This document shows, piece by piece, positions 1-9,099 of a stretch of 64,000 bases of DNA (position 1 is the first letter of the stretch; every line of letters begins with the position of its first letter). The DNA comes from CAXBCP01 sp047638395 (GTDB lineage Bacteria; Pseudomonadota; Alphaproteobacteria; MPNO01; UBA830). The DNA is taken from positions 56,553 through 120,552 of the forward strand of contig JBLIMV010000020.1 of assembly GCA_047638395.1 (NCBI GenBank), in the 5' to 3' direction. The notes below the pieces were generated by a model. It made no database searches, was not told the DNA's origin, and saw only the letters and a list, made by a program, of their open reading frames with translations. Position numbers and translations under genes: made by a program.

Positions 1-2
1 TT

Positions 3-659
3 TTCAGTGGCACGGTGAATGGCGCCCTCGATGCCGACGCGATTACGCGGATGTACCGCGAAACCGAACCGGGGATTGCCTGGTTCGATGATCTGCTGAC
101 GCCGAAGGCCCTGGCAATGCTGCAACGGTTCCTGCGCGAAAGCACGATCTGGCATGATTTTTCCCATATCGGGGGGTTTGTTGCCACCTATCTGGAAGAC
201 GGGCTTGCCTGTCCGCTGGTTCTGCAGGTTGCGGATGAATTTCGCGTGGCGCTGCCAGATCTTCTCGGCCCCCATACGTTGACCCAGGCATGGGCGTTCA
301 AGGGGCTTCGGGGCGACCAGCCGATTGACGTTCATGCCGACGATGCAGCGATCAGCCTGAATTTCTGGGTGACACCGGATAGCGCGAACCGTAATCCCGA
401 CCGGGGCGGTCTCGCGATTTACCGTGAAGTGCCGCCGCCGGACTGGCCAATTGTCGATTACGACGCCGACCGGGCGCGTATCCGCGCATTTCTGGACAGC
501 CGTGGCGATTCGGCGGTGATGGTGCCGTACTGCGAAAACCGGGCCGTTCTGTTTGATTCCCGCCTGTTTCATGGCTCCGACGCCCCTGATTTTGCGCCGG
601 GCTACGAAAACCACAGGATCAACATTACAATGCTGTTCGGAACAGCAGGCGATTTGTAA
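3..659 (+). CDS. 2OG-Fe(II) oxygenase-like C-terminal domain (5' partial)
   Basis: The reading frame is open to the left window edge, so this is probably the C-terminal part of a longer protein; a GTG at 15 is available but has no ribosome-binding site. The visible part resembles the iron/2-oxoglutarate oxygenase-like domain that commonly ends TPR-containing proteins. It has a possible metal pair in DVHADDAAISLNFW, a second histidine near the end (FDSRLFHGSDAP) and an arginine in HRINITMLFG that would bind the cosubstrate. These assignments follow the fold pattern and the residues were not aligned. The substrate cannot be named. The next gene starts about 80 bases downstream on the same strand. 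Confidence 0.6.
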   Translation, partial: FSGTVNGALDADAITRMYRETEPGIAWFDDLLTPKALAMLQRFLRESTIWHDFSHIGGFVATYLEDGLACPLVLQVADEFRVALPDLLGPHTLTQAWAFKGLRGDQPIDVHADDAAISLNFWVTPDSANRNPDRGGLAIYREVPPPDWPIVDYDADRARIRAFLDSRGDSAVMVPYCENRAVLFDSRLFHGSDAPDFAPGYENHRINITMLFGTAGDL

Positions 660-739
660 CAAAAATGGAACAAGTCTTTATTTTGGTACAAACTCCGCCT
701 ATAAATACCCCATACGAATGATCCAATAGAAGTGATCCC

Positions 740-1612
740 ATGAACGATCTCGCCCCGAACAAAAAATACACGAATGCCGCGATCCCGGTTGGAGGTGTGG
801 ACCCGCATCCTGACAAACCGGTCGGCGAATTCTTAACCGATGTCGTCTCGAACGATTGGGTGAACGGCGAATACAAGCTGCTGGTCGTGCGTGCTGCCGA
901 GCGCGCGCTCACCGCCTATGCCGGACAGTTCTATCATTTGCTGTGCCCGTCGCCGGATGGCGCCGAGGTCTGGATGCGCCGGCCGATGAGTATCTACAAG
1001 GTCGACAAGGCCGCAGGCTGTCTTGAATTTCTTTATAAATGCGAAGGCCGCGGCACACAGGGAATGGCGACGCTCGAAGCAGGCGATACGTTCAACGTGA
1101 CCGGGCCATTGGGTGTTGGCTTTTCGCTCGACCCGGCCTGGAAGAATATTGTCGTGCTCGGCCGCGGGGTCGGTCTTGCGACCCTGGCGCCCCTGTCGCA
1201 ACTTGCCGCCGAAAACGGCGTCGGCGTGACAGCCATCCTCAGCGCGCGTAAATCCGACCTCGTCATGTCGGAAGACCTGTTCGAGGAACTGGGGGCTGCA
1301 ACGATCACCGTGGTTGACGAAGACGGCAGCAGCGCCGTCGAGAATGTCGAGGAGATCCTCGAAAAACTGATTGCCGACGGCAAGGCGGATGCGTTCTTTA
1401 CCTGCGGGTCGAGCCGCCTGCTCAAACTGATGCAGAAGCTCGGCAAGAAACATGACGTGCCCGGGCAGGTCGCGATGGAGCAGATCATGGTCTGCGGCAT
1501 CGGTGCCTGTTACGTGTGCATGCGGACGTTCGAGATAAACGGTGAAAAGACCCTCAAACGCGTGTGTCGCGAAGGGCCGGTATTCAATATGCAGGAGGCA
1601 GTGGGATGGTAG
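740..1612 (+). CDS. pyrK: PyrK-type dihydroorotate dehydrogenase electron-transfer subunit
   Basis: Iron-sulfur flavoprotein of 290 residues that would pass electrons from a partner flavoenzyme to NAD+ through FAD and a [2Fe-2S] cluster. The FAD-binding RRPMSIY motif lies near residue 80, a nucleotide-binding segment follows at about 137-147 (VVLGRGVGLAT), and the cluster ligands are C252, C257, C260 and C276 in the usual CGxGxCxxC...C spacing. The N terminus is about 20 residues longer than usual. The stop overlaps the start of the next gene, the catalytic subunit, so the two are translationally coupled. Family membership is clear. Whether it works in pyrimidine synthesis is uncertain because the partner has an altered substrate pocket. 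Confidence 0.88.
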   Translation: MNDLAPNKKYTNAAIPVGGVDPHPDKPVGEFLTDVVSNDWVNGEYKLLVVRAAERALTAYAGQFYHLLCPSPDGAEVWMRRPMSIYKVDKAAGCLEFLYKCEGRGTQGMATLEAGDTFNVTGPLGVGFSLDPAWKNIVVLGRGVGLATLAPLSQLAAENGVGVTAILSARKSDLVMSEDLFEELGAATITVVDEDGSSAVENVEEILEKLIADGKADAFFTCGSSRLLKLMQKLGKKHDVPGQVAMEQIMVCGIGACYVCMRTFEINGEKTLKRVCREGPVFNMQEAVGW

Positions 1613-2553
1613 ATCTTTCGGTAAAAATCGGCGACCTGACGTTTCAGAATCCGATCCAGCCCGCCTCCGGCGCGTTTTCCTGGGAATATAACGAGGTCAT
1701 CGATCTCAACCGGCTGGGTGCGCTAGTGGCGAAAACCATCTGCCGCGAGCCACGCCTCGGCAACCCGACCCCGCGCATGGCGGAGACGGAGGCCGGGATC
1801 ATCCAGTCCATCGGCCTGCCGGGCAAGGGGATCGACTATTTCCTCGAGAACATCGTGCCGGAATACGCGAAATTCGAGCCGCCGCTGGTGGTCAGCGTAT
1901 CATCTGAATCGGCGGAAGACTTTGCCGAGCTGGCGCGCGAACTGAGCGTGCCCGATGTCGACGTGATCGAATGCAACATCTCGTGTCCGACCCGCAACAC
2001 GACCGGCGGCAACTTCGCGATGCAGGAAGATCACACCAAGATGGTGATGGAAGGCATCCGTGCCGCGACCGACAAGCCGGTCTGGGCCAAGCTGTCACCG
2101 AATGCGGGCGACCTCGTGTCAGTTGCACTTGCCGCGGAAGAGGCAGGGGCCGATGCGCTGGTGATCGCCAACACGTTCCTATCGCTCAAAATCCGCACCG
2201 ATAATTTCCGCCCCGCGCTTGGCAACAAGTTCGGCGGCATGGTGTCTCCGGCCCTGAAACCGATCGTGCTGCGCATGGTCTATCAGGTGGCCAAGGAAGT
2301 GAATATTCCGGTCATCGGCGTTGGCGGGGTGACGAAGGCGGAAGACGTTGTCGAATACATGCTGGCCGGCGCGCACGCGGTCGGTATCGGCTATGCCGGG
2401 TTCCGCAACCCGTCGGCGCTGACCACCATTATCGACGATCTCGAGACCTGGTGCGATGAGCGCGGCATTGAAAAGGTCACGGACCTGATCGGCGCGGTCA
2501 AAGACGAAGATATGGAAATGGATCCGCTGGTTGCTGCGTCTCACGGCGTCTGA
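1606..2553 (+). CDS. pyrD: Class 1B dihydroorotate dehydrogenase-like catalytic subunit (PyrD paralogue)
   Basis: FMN TIM-barrel protein of 315 residues. The ATG at 1606 sits inside the pyrK stop region (ATGGTAG) behind a GGAGG at 1595, so it is preferred over an earlier GTG at 1564. Conserved DHOD features are K43, the active-site cysteine C127 in NISCP, K162 and N189 in the IANT loop, plus the LKPIVLRMVYQV segment typical of type 1B. Three normally invariant asparagines around the substrate are changed: Q67 (usually N in NAIGL), G73 (usually N in LQNPG) and T129 (usually N in SCPN). Alphaproteobacteria usually make pyrimidines with the membrane class 2 enzyme, so this one may reduce or oxidise another substrate. 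Genes for a CoA ligase and a quinone oxidoreductase follow. Confidence 0.8.
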   Translation: MVDLSVKIGDLTFQNPIQPASGAFSWEYNEVIDLNRLGALVAKTICREPRLGNPTPRMAETEAGIIQSIGLPGKGIDYFLENIVPEYAKFEPPLVVSVSSESAEDFAELARELSVPDVDVIECNISCPTRNTTGGNFAMQEDHTKMVMEGIRAATDKPVWAKLSPNAGDLVSVALAAEEAGADALVIANTFLSLKIRTDNFRPALGNKFGGMVSPALKPIVLRMVYQVAKEVNIPVIGVGGVTKAEDVVEYMLAGAHAVGIGYAGFRNPSALTTIIDDLETWCDERGIEKVTDLIGAVKDEDMEMDPLVAASHGV

Positions 2554-2559
2554 TCGCGC

Positions 2560-4206
2560 ATGGGGATGACCCCGACATTGCCGCCGGATGGGCCAACGCT
2601 AAAGACCTATTACGAGTCCGGTGCATGGGGGTCGCAGACGATTTACGACATTGTCCGGGCGCATAGCGCGGCCCGGCCGGACGCTGCAGCCGTCACCAGC
2701 AGTTTCCGGACGTGGTCATGGGCGGAACTTGTCGATCTGATCGACGCGTTCGCTGCGGATCTCGCCGACCGGGGCCTGGTACAGGGCGACACTATTTTTG
2801 TCGGCGCGCCAAACCGGATCGAAACCATTATTGCCCTGTTGGCGGCCTCCCGTGACGGTTTTGTCTGCTGTCCGTCCCCCCATCGCAATCACACCGTTGC
2901 TGAAATCGCCGCGATGTGTGAACGCGCAGCCTGTGCCGCTTATATCCACTGTCCCGGCCACGGCTCGGACGCAGGGGGTGACGAGATTCTCGGCCTGATC
3001 GGCGCGCTGCCGTCACTTCGCCATATCTATGTATTACCCGGGGACGGGATGGCGGCACCCTTCGAGGGTGCACTGAAAATCGCCCCCGACGATGCCGTAC
3101 CACCCACCGGCAATCCCGATCTGGTTACATATCTCGCCTTCACCTCCGGCTCTACGGGGGCGCCGAAGGGCGTGATGCACAGCGATAACTCGCAGCTTGT
3201 GGCCGCGCGCGGTATCGCCGGCGCATGGGATCTCGACGCCGATACGGTAACGCTCTCGCTCAGCCCGTTCAGCCACAATCTGGGCTGCGGGACCCTGTGG
3301 ACGTCTCTTGTCGTTGGAGGTGAATTTGTTCTTCATGACTGGTCGCGTGGCGAAAGCCTGCTGGACCATATCGAGACCGCTTGCGTCGATTACCTCGTCG
3401 GTGTGCCAACCCATGCGATGGACCTGCTGGCCGAGTTGAAGACGCGCGGTGCCAAGAAATACGATCGGCTCAAAAGCTTTCGTGTCTCGGCAGCGGCTTG
3501 TCCCGAACATGTTGCCGCGGCGTTGTACGATTATGGTATCCCGGTCCAAAAGGGCTATGGCATGACCGAAACCAATGGTCATCAATACGGCCAACCGGGG
3601 GATTCCCGCGATCTGGTGATCGGTACGTCCGGCGTGTGTTGTCCCGGGTATGAATTGCGTATTTTCGACGCGAACGATCCGGATCGCGCAGCAGAACCGG
3701 GTATGTCGGGGCTGGTCGGCGGCAAAGGGGCGTCACTGATGCTCGGGTACTTTAACGATCGCAAGGCGAGCGAAGACTGCATCAATGCATCCGGGTGGTT
3801 CCTGACGGGTGATCTCGGCATGATCGACGAAAATGGCTACCTGCGGCTGACCGGCCGCGCGAAGGAACTGATTGTGCGCGGCGGGCACAACATCAATCCG
3901 AACCTGCTCGAAGATCTTGCTTTGCGGCACCCGGCAATCGATCTCGTGGCCGCAATCCCGGTGGCGGACGACCGGCTCGGCGAACGGGCCTGCCTTGCCG
4001 TGATGTTCGAGGACGGGCAGGCCGTCCCGGCATCGGAAATACTGACGCATCTCGCCGATGAAGGCCTGTCGCGCTATGACATGCCTGAATTCTGGCTGCC
4101 GCTTGCCGACATTCCGCTGATGCCGAACGGCAAGATGGAAAAACTGGAAATCATCCGCCGCGTGCGCGATGGTTCGCTGGTGCCCGTACCGGTCGCGGCG
4201 GGCTGA
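2560..4206 (+). CDS. Acyl-CoA synthetase (AMP-forming), cyclohexanecarboxylate-CoA ligase-like
   Basis: ANL-superfamily ligase of 548 residues that activates a carboxylic acid to its CoA thioester through an acyl-adenylate. The phosphate-binding loop TSGSTGAPKG is at about residues 195-204, the adenylate motif YGMTETNG near 336, the hinge and ribose-binding region GWFLTGDLGMIDENGYLRLTGR near 413, and the catalytic lysine would be in NGKMEKLEI close to the C terminus. The N-terminal style (TYYESGAWGSQTIYDIV) recalls AliA-like alicyclic or medium-chain acid ligases; this is a family impression only. It starts six bases after the PyrD paralogue and is followed by an MDR oxidoreductase, so it probably supplies the CoA ester for this cluster. 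An ATG at 2566 is an alternative start. Confidence 0.85.
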   Translation: MGMTPTLPPDGPTLKTYYESGAWGSQTIYDIVRAHSAARPDAAAVTSSFRTWSWAELVDLIDAFAADLADRGLVQGDTIFVGAPNRIETIIALLAASRDGFVCCPSPHRNHTVAEIAAMCERAACAAYIHCPGHGSDAGGDEILGLIGALPSLRHIYVLPGDGMAAPFEGALKIAPDDAVPPTGNPDLVTYLAFTSGSTGAPKGVMHSDNSQLVAARGIAGAWDLDADTVTLSLSPFSHNLGCGTLWTSLVVGGEFVLHDWSRGESLLDHIETACVDYLVGVPTHAMDLLAELKTRGAKKYDRLKSFRVSAAACPEHVAAALYDYGIPVQKGYGMTETNGHQYGQPGDSRDLVIGTSGVCCPGYELRIFDANDPDRAAEPGMSGLVGGKGASLMLGYFNDRKASEDCINASGWFLTGDLGMIDENGYLRLTGRAKELIVRGGHNINPNLLEDLALRHPAIDLVAAIPVADDRLGERACLAVMFEDGQAVPASEILTHLADEGLSRYDMPEFWLPLADIPLMPNGKMEKLEIIRRVRDGSLVPVPVAAG

Positions 4207-4231
4207 CCAACATTCCAACCGGAGAAGACTG

Positions 4232-5224
4232 ATGCGCGCTGTCGTGCTCAATGAATACGGATCGCTCAATAATCTGTCGCTGACGGAATTTGCTGACCCG
4301 GTGCCGGGCCCGGAAGACATTATTGTCGATGTCCGCGCGACGGCCGTGAACTATGTCGATCTGGTCATCATCAATGGCAAGTATCAGTTCAAACCCGACG
4401 TGCCGTTCGTACCGGGCAAGGGCCCGGCGGGTATCGTGAAATCGGTTGGTGCGAAGGTTACGAATTTTGCACCGGGGGACCGGGTGCTGGCGATGGCGGA
4501 GCAGGGCGGGTATGCCGCTCTGACGCCGATCCATCGGAACAACTGCTATCACCTGCCTGACGAAATGTCGTTTGCCGACGCAGCATCGATGGCGCTTGTC
4601 TACGATACCGCATGGTTCTCGCTGGTCGAGCGTGGCCGCTTTTCCGCCGGCGAGACGGTGCTGGTGCTGGGGGCTTCCGGCGGGGTTGGGCTGGCGGCCG
4701 TTCAGCTGGTGCGGGCAATGGGCGGGCACGCGCTGGCGGGCATTGCCAACCTGGACAAAGCAGATCTGGTGCGCGATGCCGGCGCCGAGGCCGTGATCGA
4801 CCTTGCTGCCGACGACCTTCGCAATTCACTGCGCGATCAGGTTTTCGCCGTCACGGACGGGGTGGGTGCCGATGTCGTTATCGATCCGCTCGGCGATGAT
4901 ATTTTCGATGCGGCACTTCGCGCGGTGGCGTGGCGCGGGCGGATGGTTGTCATCGGGTTTGCGGCCGGGCGGATCCCGACGCTCAAGGCAAACTATCTGC
5001 TGGTGAAAAATATCGATGTCGGCGGACTGCAGATCAGCGATTACCGCCGCCGCCGGCCCGATCTGACGGCAAAATGCTTCGCAGAGATATTCTCGCTTTA
5101 TGAAGCCGGAAAGATTTCCGCCCTACCAACGGTGACGCATTCCATAGAGGACTTCAGCCAGGCCCTCCAGGATGTGCAGGACCGGAACGTGCGTGGCCGG
5201 ATCGTGCTGACACAGGACGACTAG
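4232..5224 (+). CDS. NADPH:quinone oxidoreductase-like MDR family enzyme
   Basis: Medium-chain dehydrogenase/reductase of 330 residues, lacking the structural zinc cysteine cluster and therefore of the quinone oxidoreductase/enoyl reductase type. The GroES-like N-terminal half is followed by the nucleotide-binding AGETVLVLGASGGVGLAAVQL segment at about residues 138-158. The start is the ATG at 4232, with GGAGA at 4221-4225; an in-frame start at 4169 would run back into the ligase gene. It is the last gene of the plus-strand cluster that begins with pyrK, and could reduce an unsaturated CoA ester or quinone made there. It is convergent with the DUF1194 gene, 30 bases away. Confidence 0.82.
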   Translation: MRAVVLNEYGSLNNLSLTEFADPVPGPEDIIVDVRATAVNYVDLVIINGKYQFKPDVPFVPGKGPAGIVKSVGAKVTNFAPGDRVLAMAEQGGYAALTPIHRNNCYHLPDEMSFADAASMALVYDTAWFSLVERGRFSAGETVLVLGASGGVGLAAVQLVRAMGGHALAGIANLDKADLVRDAGAEAVIDLAADDLRNSLRDQVFAVTDGVGADVVIDPLGDDIFDAALRAVAWRGRMVVIGFAAGRIPTLKANYLLVKNIDVGGLQISDYRRRRPDLTAKCFAEIFSLYEAGKISALPTVTHSIEDFSQALQDVQDRNVRGRIVLTQDD

Positions 5225-5254
5225 CGTCTCGGGCAGCGCACAGGAGTTTGCGCC

Positions 5255-6094
5255 TCAGGTGTCGTCGTCGTCCCAGTAGCCTTCGCGCATGCGTTCACCG
5301 ATATCGCAGCCCTTTGTATAGGTATAGCCGTTCGGGGCTGGCCGCACGTTCTGTGGTGGTGCGATCTGCGCCCGGATGAAACCTGATGGCTGCGTGTGCG
5401 GAATCCCGGCAATCTCCAAGACCAGTTTCTTTCGGATCGCGCGGGCAAAATCCTTGAAATCCCGGGCAACGACCAGGAACGCACCGGGACCGCCGATGAC
5501 GCAGCCGCGGTAGTAATTATCCAGATCAGGCAGGTTGTAGCGGCTGAAAACGTTGTTGCGCTCGTTGATGATGGGCAGGCCGTTAATCGTGATCTGCCGG
5601 GCGATTGTCTCGTCGCGTACCTTATCGACAAGGCGGCCAAAGTTATTGGGCCCGTCGCCCGATACATCAATCACACGGCGTGTGCCTTCAATATCGTTGC
5701 CATCGATCAGCTGGGCGGCCTGTTCAAGGGCGTCACTGATCGATGTGCGGCGACCGAACGTCAGTTCTGACTGCAAAAGGGTGTCGGCAAACGCATAGGC
5801 GCTTTTCTTATCGCGGATTATCCGCCAGTCGATCAGCAGCTTGTTCCAGTCGCGGCTCGAATAATCGATATAGGAGACCGCGATGCGTTGGAGGACGCCC
5901 GATTGAATCGCGTCGATGACCTGTTTGCTGCGAAAGGCGGCAGCGATTCCCTGGCGTTGTAGCCGCGCCTCGTCACTATCAATGCTGCGCGACACATCGG
6001 TCGCGATCACCAGCTCAAGATCGACATATTCCTTCGCAGTCGCCGGACTGGCAATCGCAAGAAGCGCCGCGAAAACGAGGAATCTGCGTTTCAT
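5255..6094 (-). CDS. DUF1194 exported von Willebrand A-like protein
   Basis: Predicted exported protein of 279 residues with a type I signal peptide (MKRRFLVFAALLAIASPATA) followed by a von Willebrand A-like fold. The metal-ion-dependent adhesion motif is DVSRS near residue 33, with a second cluster DVSGDGPNN near 147. DUF1194 proteins are common in alphaproteobacteria and of unknown function. The start at 6094 is chosen because AGAGGT precedes it by a good distance and the signal peptide begins there; the longer open frame to 6244 is rejected. It is divergent from the UbiD-like gene across a 213-base intergenic region and convergent with the oxidoreductase gene. Confidence 0.85.
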   Translation of the reverse strand: MKRRFLVFAALLAIASPATAKEYVDLELVIATDVSRSIDSDEARLQRQGIAAAFRSKQVIDAIQSGVLQRIAVSYIDYSSRDWNKLLIDWRIIRDKKSAYAFADTLLQSELTFGRRTSISDALEQAAQLIDGNDIEGTRRVIDVSGDGPNNFGRLVDKVRDETIARQITINGLPIINERNNVFSRYNLPDLDNYYRGCVIGGPGAFLVVARDFKDFARAIRKKLVLEIAGIPHTQPSGFIRAQIAPPQNVRPAPNGYTYTKGCDIGERMREGYWDDDDT

Positions 6095-6170
6095 GATTTC
6101 AACCTCTGTCCGAGTATACCGATTTAACGATTCACGGCACCCGAATCCCTCGCCGTCATGTGCAACTGAT

Positions 6171-6193
6171 TTTAGGTATATATCCGCCCTAAA
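6171..6193. promoter_or_regulatory. Inverted repeat in divergent promoter region
   Basis: TTTAGG and CCTAAA form a 6-bp inverted repeat separated by 11 bases, in AT-rich sequence between the divergent DUF1194 gene (start 6094) and the UbiD-like gene (start 6308). It could be an operator serving both genes. The arms are short and no regulator gene is adjacent. Confidence 0.25.
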
Positions 6194-6307
6194 TTGGCTT
6201 GCAGTGTACGGCAGGGAGTTGCCTAACGGCGGTCGGCGGGTCAATATCGCGCACCGACTTTCGCCCGGACAAAAGCCCGGAACCAGTAAACAGGGAACAA
6301 ATTACCC

Positions 6308-7837
6308 ATGAACGAAGAAGCGCCGAACAAGGCCGCAAATGCCCAGAACGAACCTATTCAGGACCTCCGGCAATGGCTGGAAGCGGTCGAGGAGATCAAT
6401 GAGCTGGTGAAGGTGTCCGAACCTGTCAGCCGCGATCAGGAAATGAGCGCCATTGGGTACCTGCTCGCCAAGCAGCAACCTTCGCCGACGGTGATGTTTG
6501 AAAAAACCGTCGGTTTTGAAGATGACGGAATCGGCGCGCGGTTGCTCTGGAACCTGGCTGGACCCAGCTTGAAGCGTATTGCGATTACGCTCGGCGAGTC
6601 GCCCGAAATGAACACGACCGACCTGATCGAAAAGGTCAAAGGCAAGCTGATGAAGCGCATCCCGCCGCGCGAAGTCGCTGCGGACGAAGCGCCGGTGTTC
6701 GAAAACACGCTGACCGGCGACGATATCGATCTCGACAAGTTTCCGATCCCGATGCACTGGCCGCTGGATGGTGGGCGTTATCCCGGCACCGCCGATTGCG
6801 TCATCACCCGCGATCCCGATAGCGGCTATCTGAATGTCGGTACCTACCGGATGATGCAGCAGGGCAAGCGCGAAGCCGGTCTGTACCTTTCGCCCGGCAA
6901 GGATGCGCGGTTGCATATCGAACGCGCTTGGGAGCGCGGTGAATCGATTGAAGTTGCAGCGGCCTGGGGGGTCGATCCGATCTTCATGCTGGTCGGCTCA
7001 CAGGGCTTCCCGAAGAACATCTCGGAATACGAATTTATCGGTGGTATCCGCGATCAGGCGGTGTCTGTCGTGAAGGGTAAAACCACGGACCTGCTGATCC
7101 CCGCCAATGCGGAACTGGTGATCGAAGGCGTGCTCAAACCAGGCTCGATGAAGGGCGAAGGCCCGTTCGGTGAGTTCACCGGCTATTATGGCCGGCCAGA
7201 GGGTGATGCGCCGCTGGTGGAAATTACCGCGCTTCATCATCGCAATCAGCCGATCATGACGAATGCGCTGATGGCGGACTATCCGTCCTGCGAACAGAGC
7301 GGGTTTTTCGCCATTATCCGCTCGGCGCGTGTGTGGAACGATTTCGACAAGCTCGGTATTCCGGGGATTCAGGGCGTGTATTGTCACCCCGCCGCCGCCG
7401 GTGGCTGGGGTATGACGGTCATCAGCGTCGAGCAGCGTTATGCCGGCCATGCAGCGCAGGTACTGGCGCTGGCTGCGCAGGTGCCGGGCGGCGCCTATTA
7501 CACGAAATGGATCATTGCCGTTGATGAGGATGTCGATCCCTGCGATATGGATCAGGTCCTCTGGGCGATGGCCAGCCGCAGCAACCCGATTGATGATATC
7601 GATATCCTGCGCAATACGTGGAGCACCCAGCTCGACCCGAGCCAGTATCCGCCCGAGAACCGCCCCTATGGGTCAAAGGCGCTGATCAATGCGTGCAAGG
7701 ATCACAAGAACCTGAAGAATTTTTCCAAGCGGACAATGCTCAGCAAGGAAATCTACGACAAGGTGTCTGCAGACTGGGAACGGCTGGGGCTGCCGGGAGA
7801 AGTGCCCCATGTCCGTAATTTCGAAAAGGACGTGTGA
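6308..7837 (+). CDS. UbiD family prenylated-FMN decarboxylase
   Basis: Protein of 509 residues matching UbiD/Fdc1-type (de)carboxylases, which use prenylated FMN made by UbiX to remove CO2 from unsaturated or aromatic acids. The acid pair of the E-R-E catalytic triad is visible in KGEGPFGEFTGYYG near residue 280, and the C-terminal VDEDVDPCDMDQVLWA block is the family's conserved metal/dimer region. Ubiquinone-pathway UbiD and catabolic relatives cannot be separated by eye. Its place next to a CoA ligase, a PyrD-like flavoenzyme and a quinone oxidoreductase favours a catabolic role. No ubiX lies in the window. It ends 37 bases before the convergent arsenite carrier gene. Confidence 0.88.
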   Translation: MNEEAPNKAANAQNEPIQDLRQWLEAVEEINELVKVSEPVSRDQEMSAIGYLLAKQQPSPTVMFEKTVGFEDDGIGARLLWNLAGPSLKRIAITLGESPEMNTTDLIEKVKGKLMKRIPPREVAADEAPVFENTLTGDDIDLDKFPIPMHWPLDGGRYPGTADCVITRDPDSGYLNVGTYRMMQQGKREAGLYLSPGKDARLHIERAWERGESIEVAAAWGVDPIFMLVGSQGFPKNISEYEFIGGIRDQAVSVVKGKTTDLLIPANAELVIEGVLKPGSMKGEGPFGEFTGYYGRPEGDAPLVEITALHHRNQPIMTNALMADYPSCEQSGFFAIIRSARVWNDFDKLGIPGIQGVYCHPAAAGGWGMTVISVEQRYAGHAAQVLALAAQVPGGAYYTKWIIAVDEDVDPCDMDQVLWAMASRSNPIDDIDILRNTWSTQLDPSQYPPENRPYGSKALINACKDHKNLKNFSKRTMLSKEIYDKVSADWERLGLPGEVPHVRNFEKDV

Positions 7838-7873
7838 CGCAGCAGGGTTTCGCGGCAAGGAGTCGGGGCGGGC

Positions 7874-8938
7874 TTACTTTTCGGGAAAGTGGCGCCGGGT
7901 GCGGTTCGCAAAAGCAACGAGCGACAGCATAACCGGCACCTCGACCAGAACACCCACGACCGTTGCGAGGGCGGCACCCGAGTTCAGCCCGAAGACGCTT
8001 ATCGCAACGGCGACGGCAAGTTCGAAGAAATTGGATGTGCCGATAAGGGCGCAGGGTGCGGCAACGTTAAACGGCACCCGCCACGCCCAGGCCGCACCAT
8101 AGGCGATGGCAAAAATCCCGTATGACTGGATGATCAGCGGGGCGGCGATCAGCGCGATCAGAAGGGGCTGTTCAATAATAACATTGCCCTGGAAGCCGAA
8201 GAGCAGCACCACTGTCGCCAGTAACCCGATTACCGAAAACGGCTTGATGCCGCCGACAAACCGCGCGACGGCTTCATCGCGGCCTTCTTTCCGGTTCGCG
8301 TGACGCATCAATTGTTCGCGGGTGATGTATCCGGCGATCAACGGGATCACGACATATAACCCGACCGAGAGCAGCAACGTTTCCCACGGAACGGCGATAT
8401 CCGTGACGCCCAGCAGCAGGGCGACAATCGGCGCGAAGGCGAAGATCATGATCACGTCGTTGATCGATACCTGAACCAGCGTGTAGGTCGCGTCGCCCTT
8501 GGTCATCTGCGACCAGACAAAGACCATTGCGGTGCAGGGTGCTGCGCCGAGCAGTATCAGCCCGCCGATGTATTCCTGGGCGTCTTTCGGCGAGATCAGA
8601 TCAGCGAACAGAACCTCGAAAAACAGAACGCCGAGCGCGGCCATCGTGAACGGTTTGATCAGCCAGTTAACGGCAAGGGTAATGATCAGCCCTTTTGGCC
8701 GGTCGCCGATATGGCGGATGCTGGAGAAGTCGACATTCACCATCATCGGATAAACCATCGCCCAGATAAGAATGGCGACGACGAGGTTCACCGACGCATA
8801 TTCCCAGCCGGCAATGACCGCGAAGGCGCCCGGCACGGCATTGCCCAGTGCCAAGCCGGCGACGATACACAAGCCTACCCAGACAGAGAGCCATTTTTCG
8901 AAAAACCCGATGCCGGCGGCTGGTTCGGACTCTGCCAT
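7874..8938 (-). CDS. acr3: Acr3-type arsenite efflux carrier
   Basis: Inner-membrane carrier of 354 residues with about ten hydrophobic segments, matching the bile/arsenite/riboflavin transporter superfamily. The conserved cysteine of Acr3 proteins is present in GAAPCTAMVFVWSQ (about residue 134), and the second conserved cysteine region AAPCALIGTSNFFELAVAVA is near 293. It would expel arsenite using the proton gradient. Neither an arsenate reductase nor an adjacent ArsR gene is seen; the only ArsR is 26 kb away. The upstream neighbour on the same strand is an Atm1-like exporter, which may broaden the metal/metalloid-thiol export role of this pair. Confidence 0.9.
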   Translation of the reverse strand: MAESEPAAGIGFFEKWLSVWVGLCIVAGLALGNAVPGAFAVIAGWEYASVNLVVAILIWAMVYPMMVNVDFSSIRHIGDRPKGLIITLAVNWLIKPFTMAALGVLFFEVLFADLISPKDAQEYIGGLILLGAAPCTAMVFVWSQMTKGDATYTLVQVSINDVIMIFAFAPIVALLLGVTDIAVPWETLLLSVGLYVVIPLIAGYITREQLMRHANRKEGRDEAVARFVGGIKPFSVIGLLATVVLLFGFQGNVIIEQPLLIALIAAPLIIQSYGIFAIAYGAAWAWRVPFNVAAPCALIGTSNFFELAVAVAISVFGLNSGAALATVVGVLVEVPVMLSLVAFANRTRRHFPEK

Positions 8939-9099
8939 GTTGTGCGTTCCTGGTTCGGTTGGATCAGAAGTCGTTCAGGCGCCCGCTGCCCGATTGAGGC
9001 GGGGGTATTACAGAAGGGGGTATCTGCGCCAGTGGTTTGACGCTGAAAATACTATGTCAAACATGAGCTTCCAAGTTTGCACTTTTATGACAACCGGGA

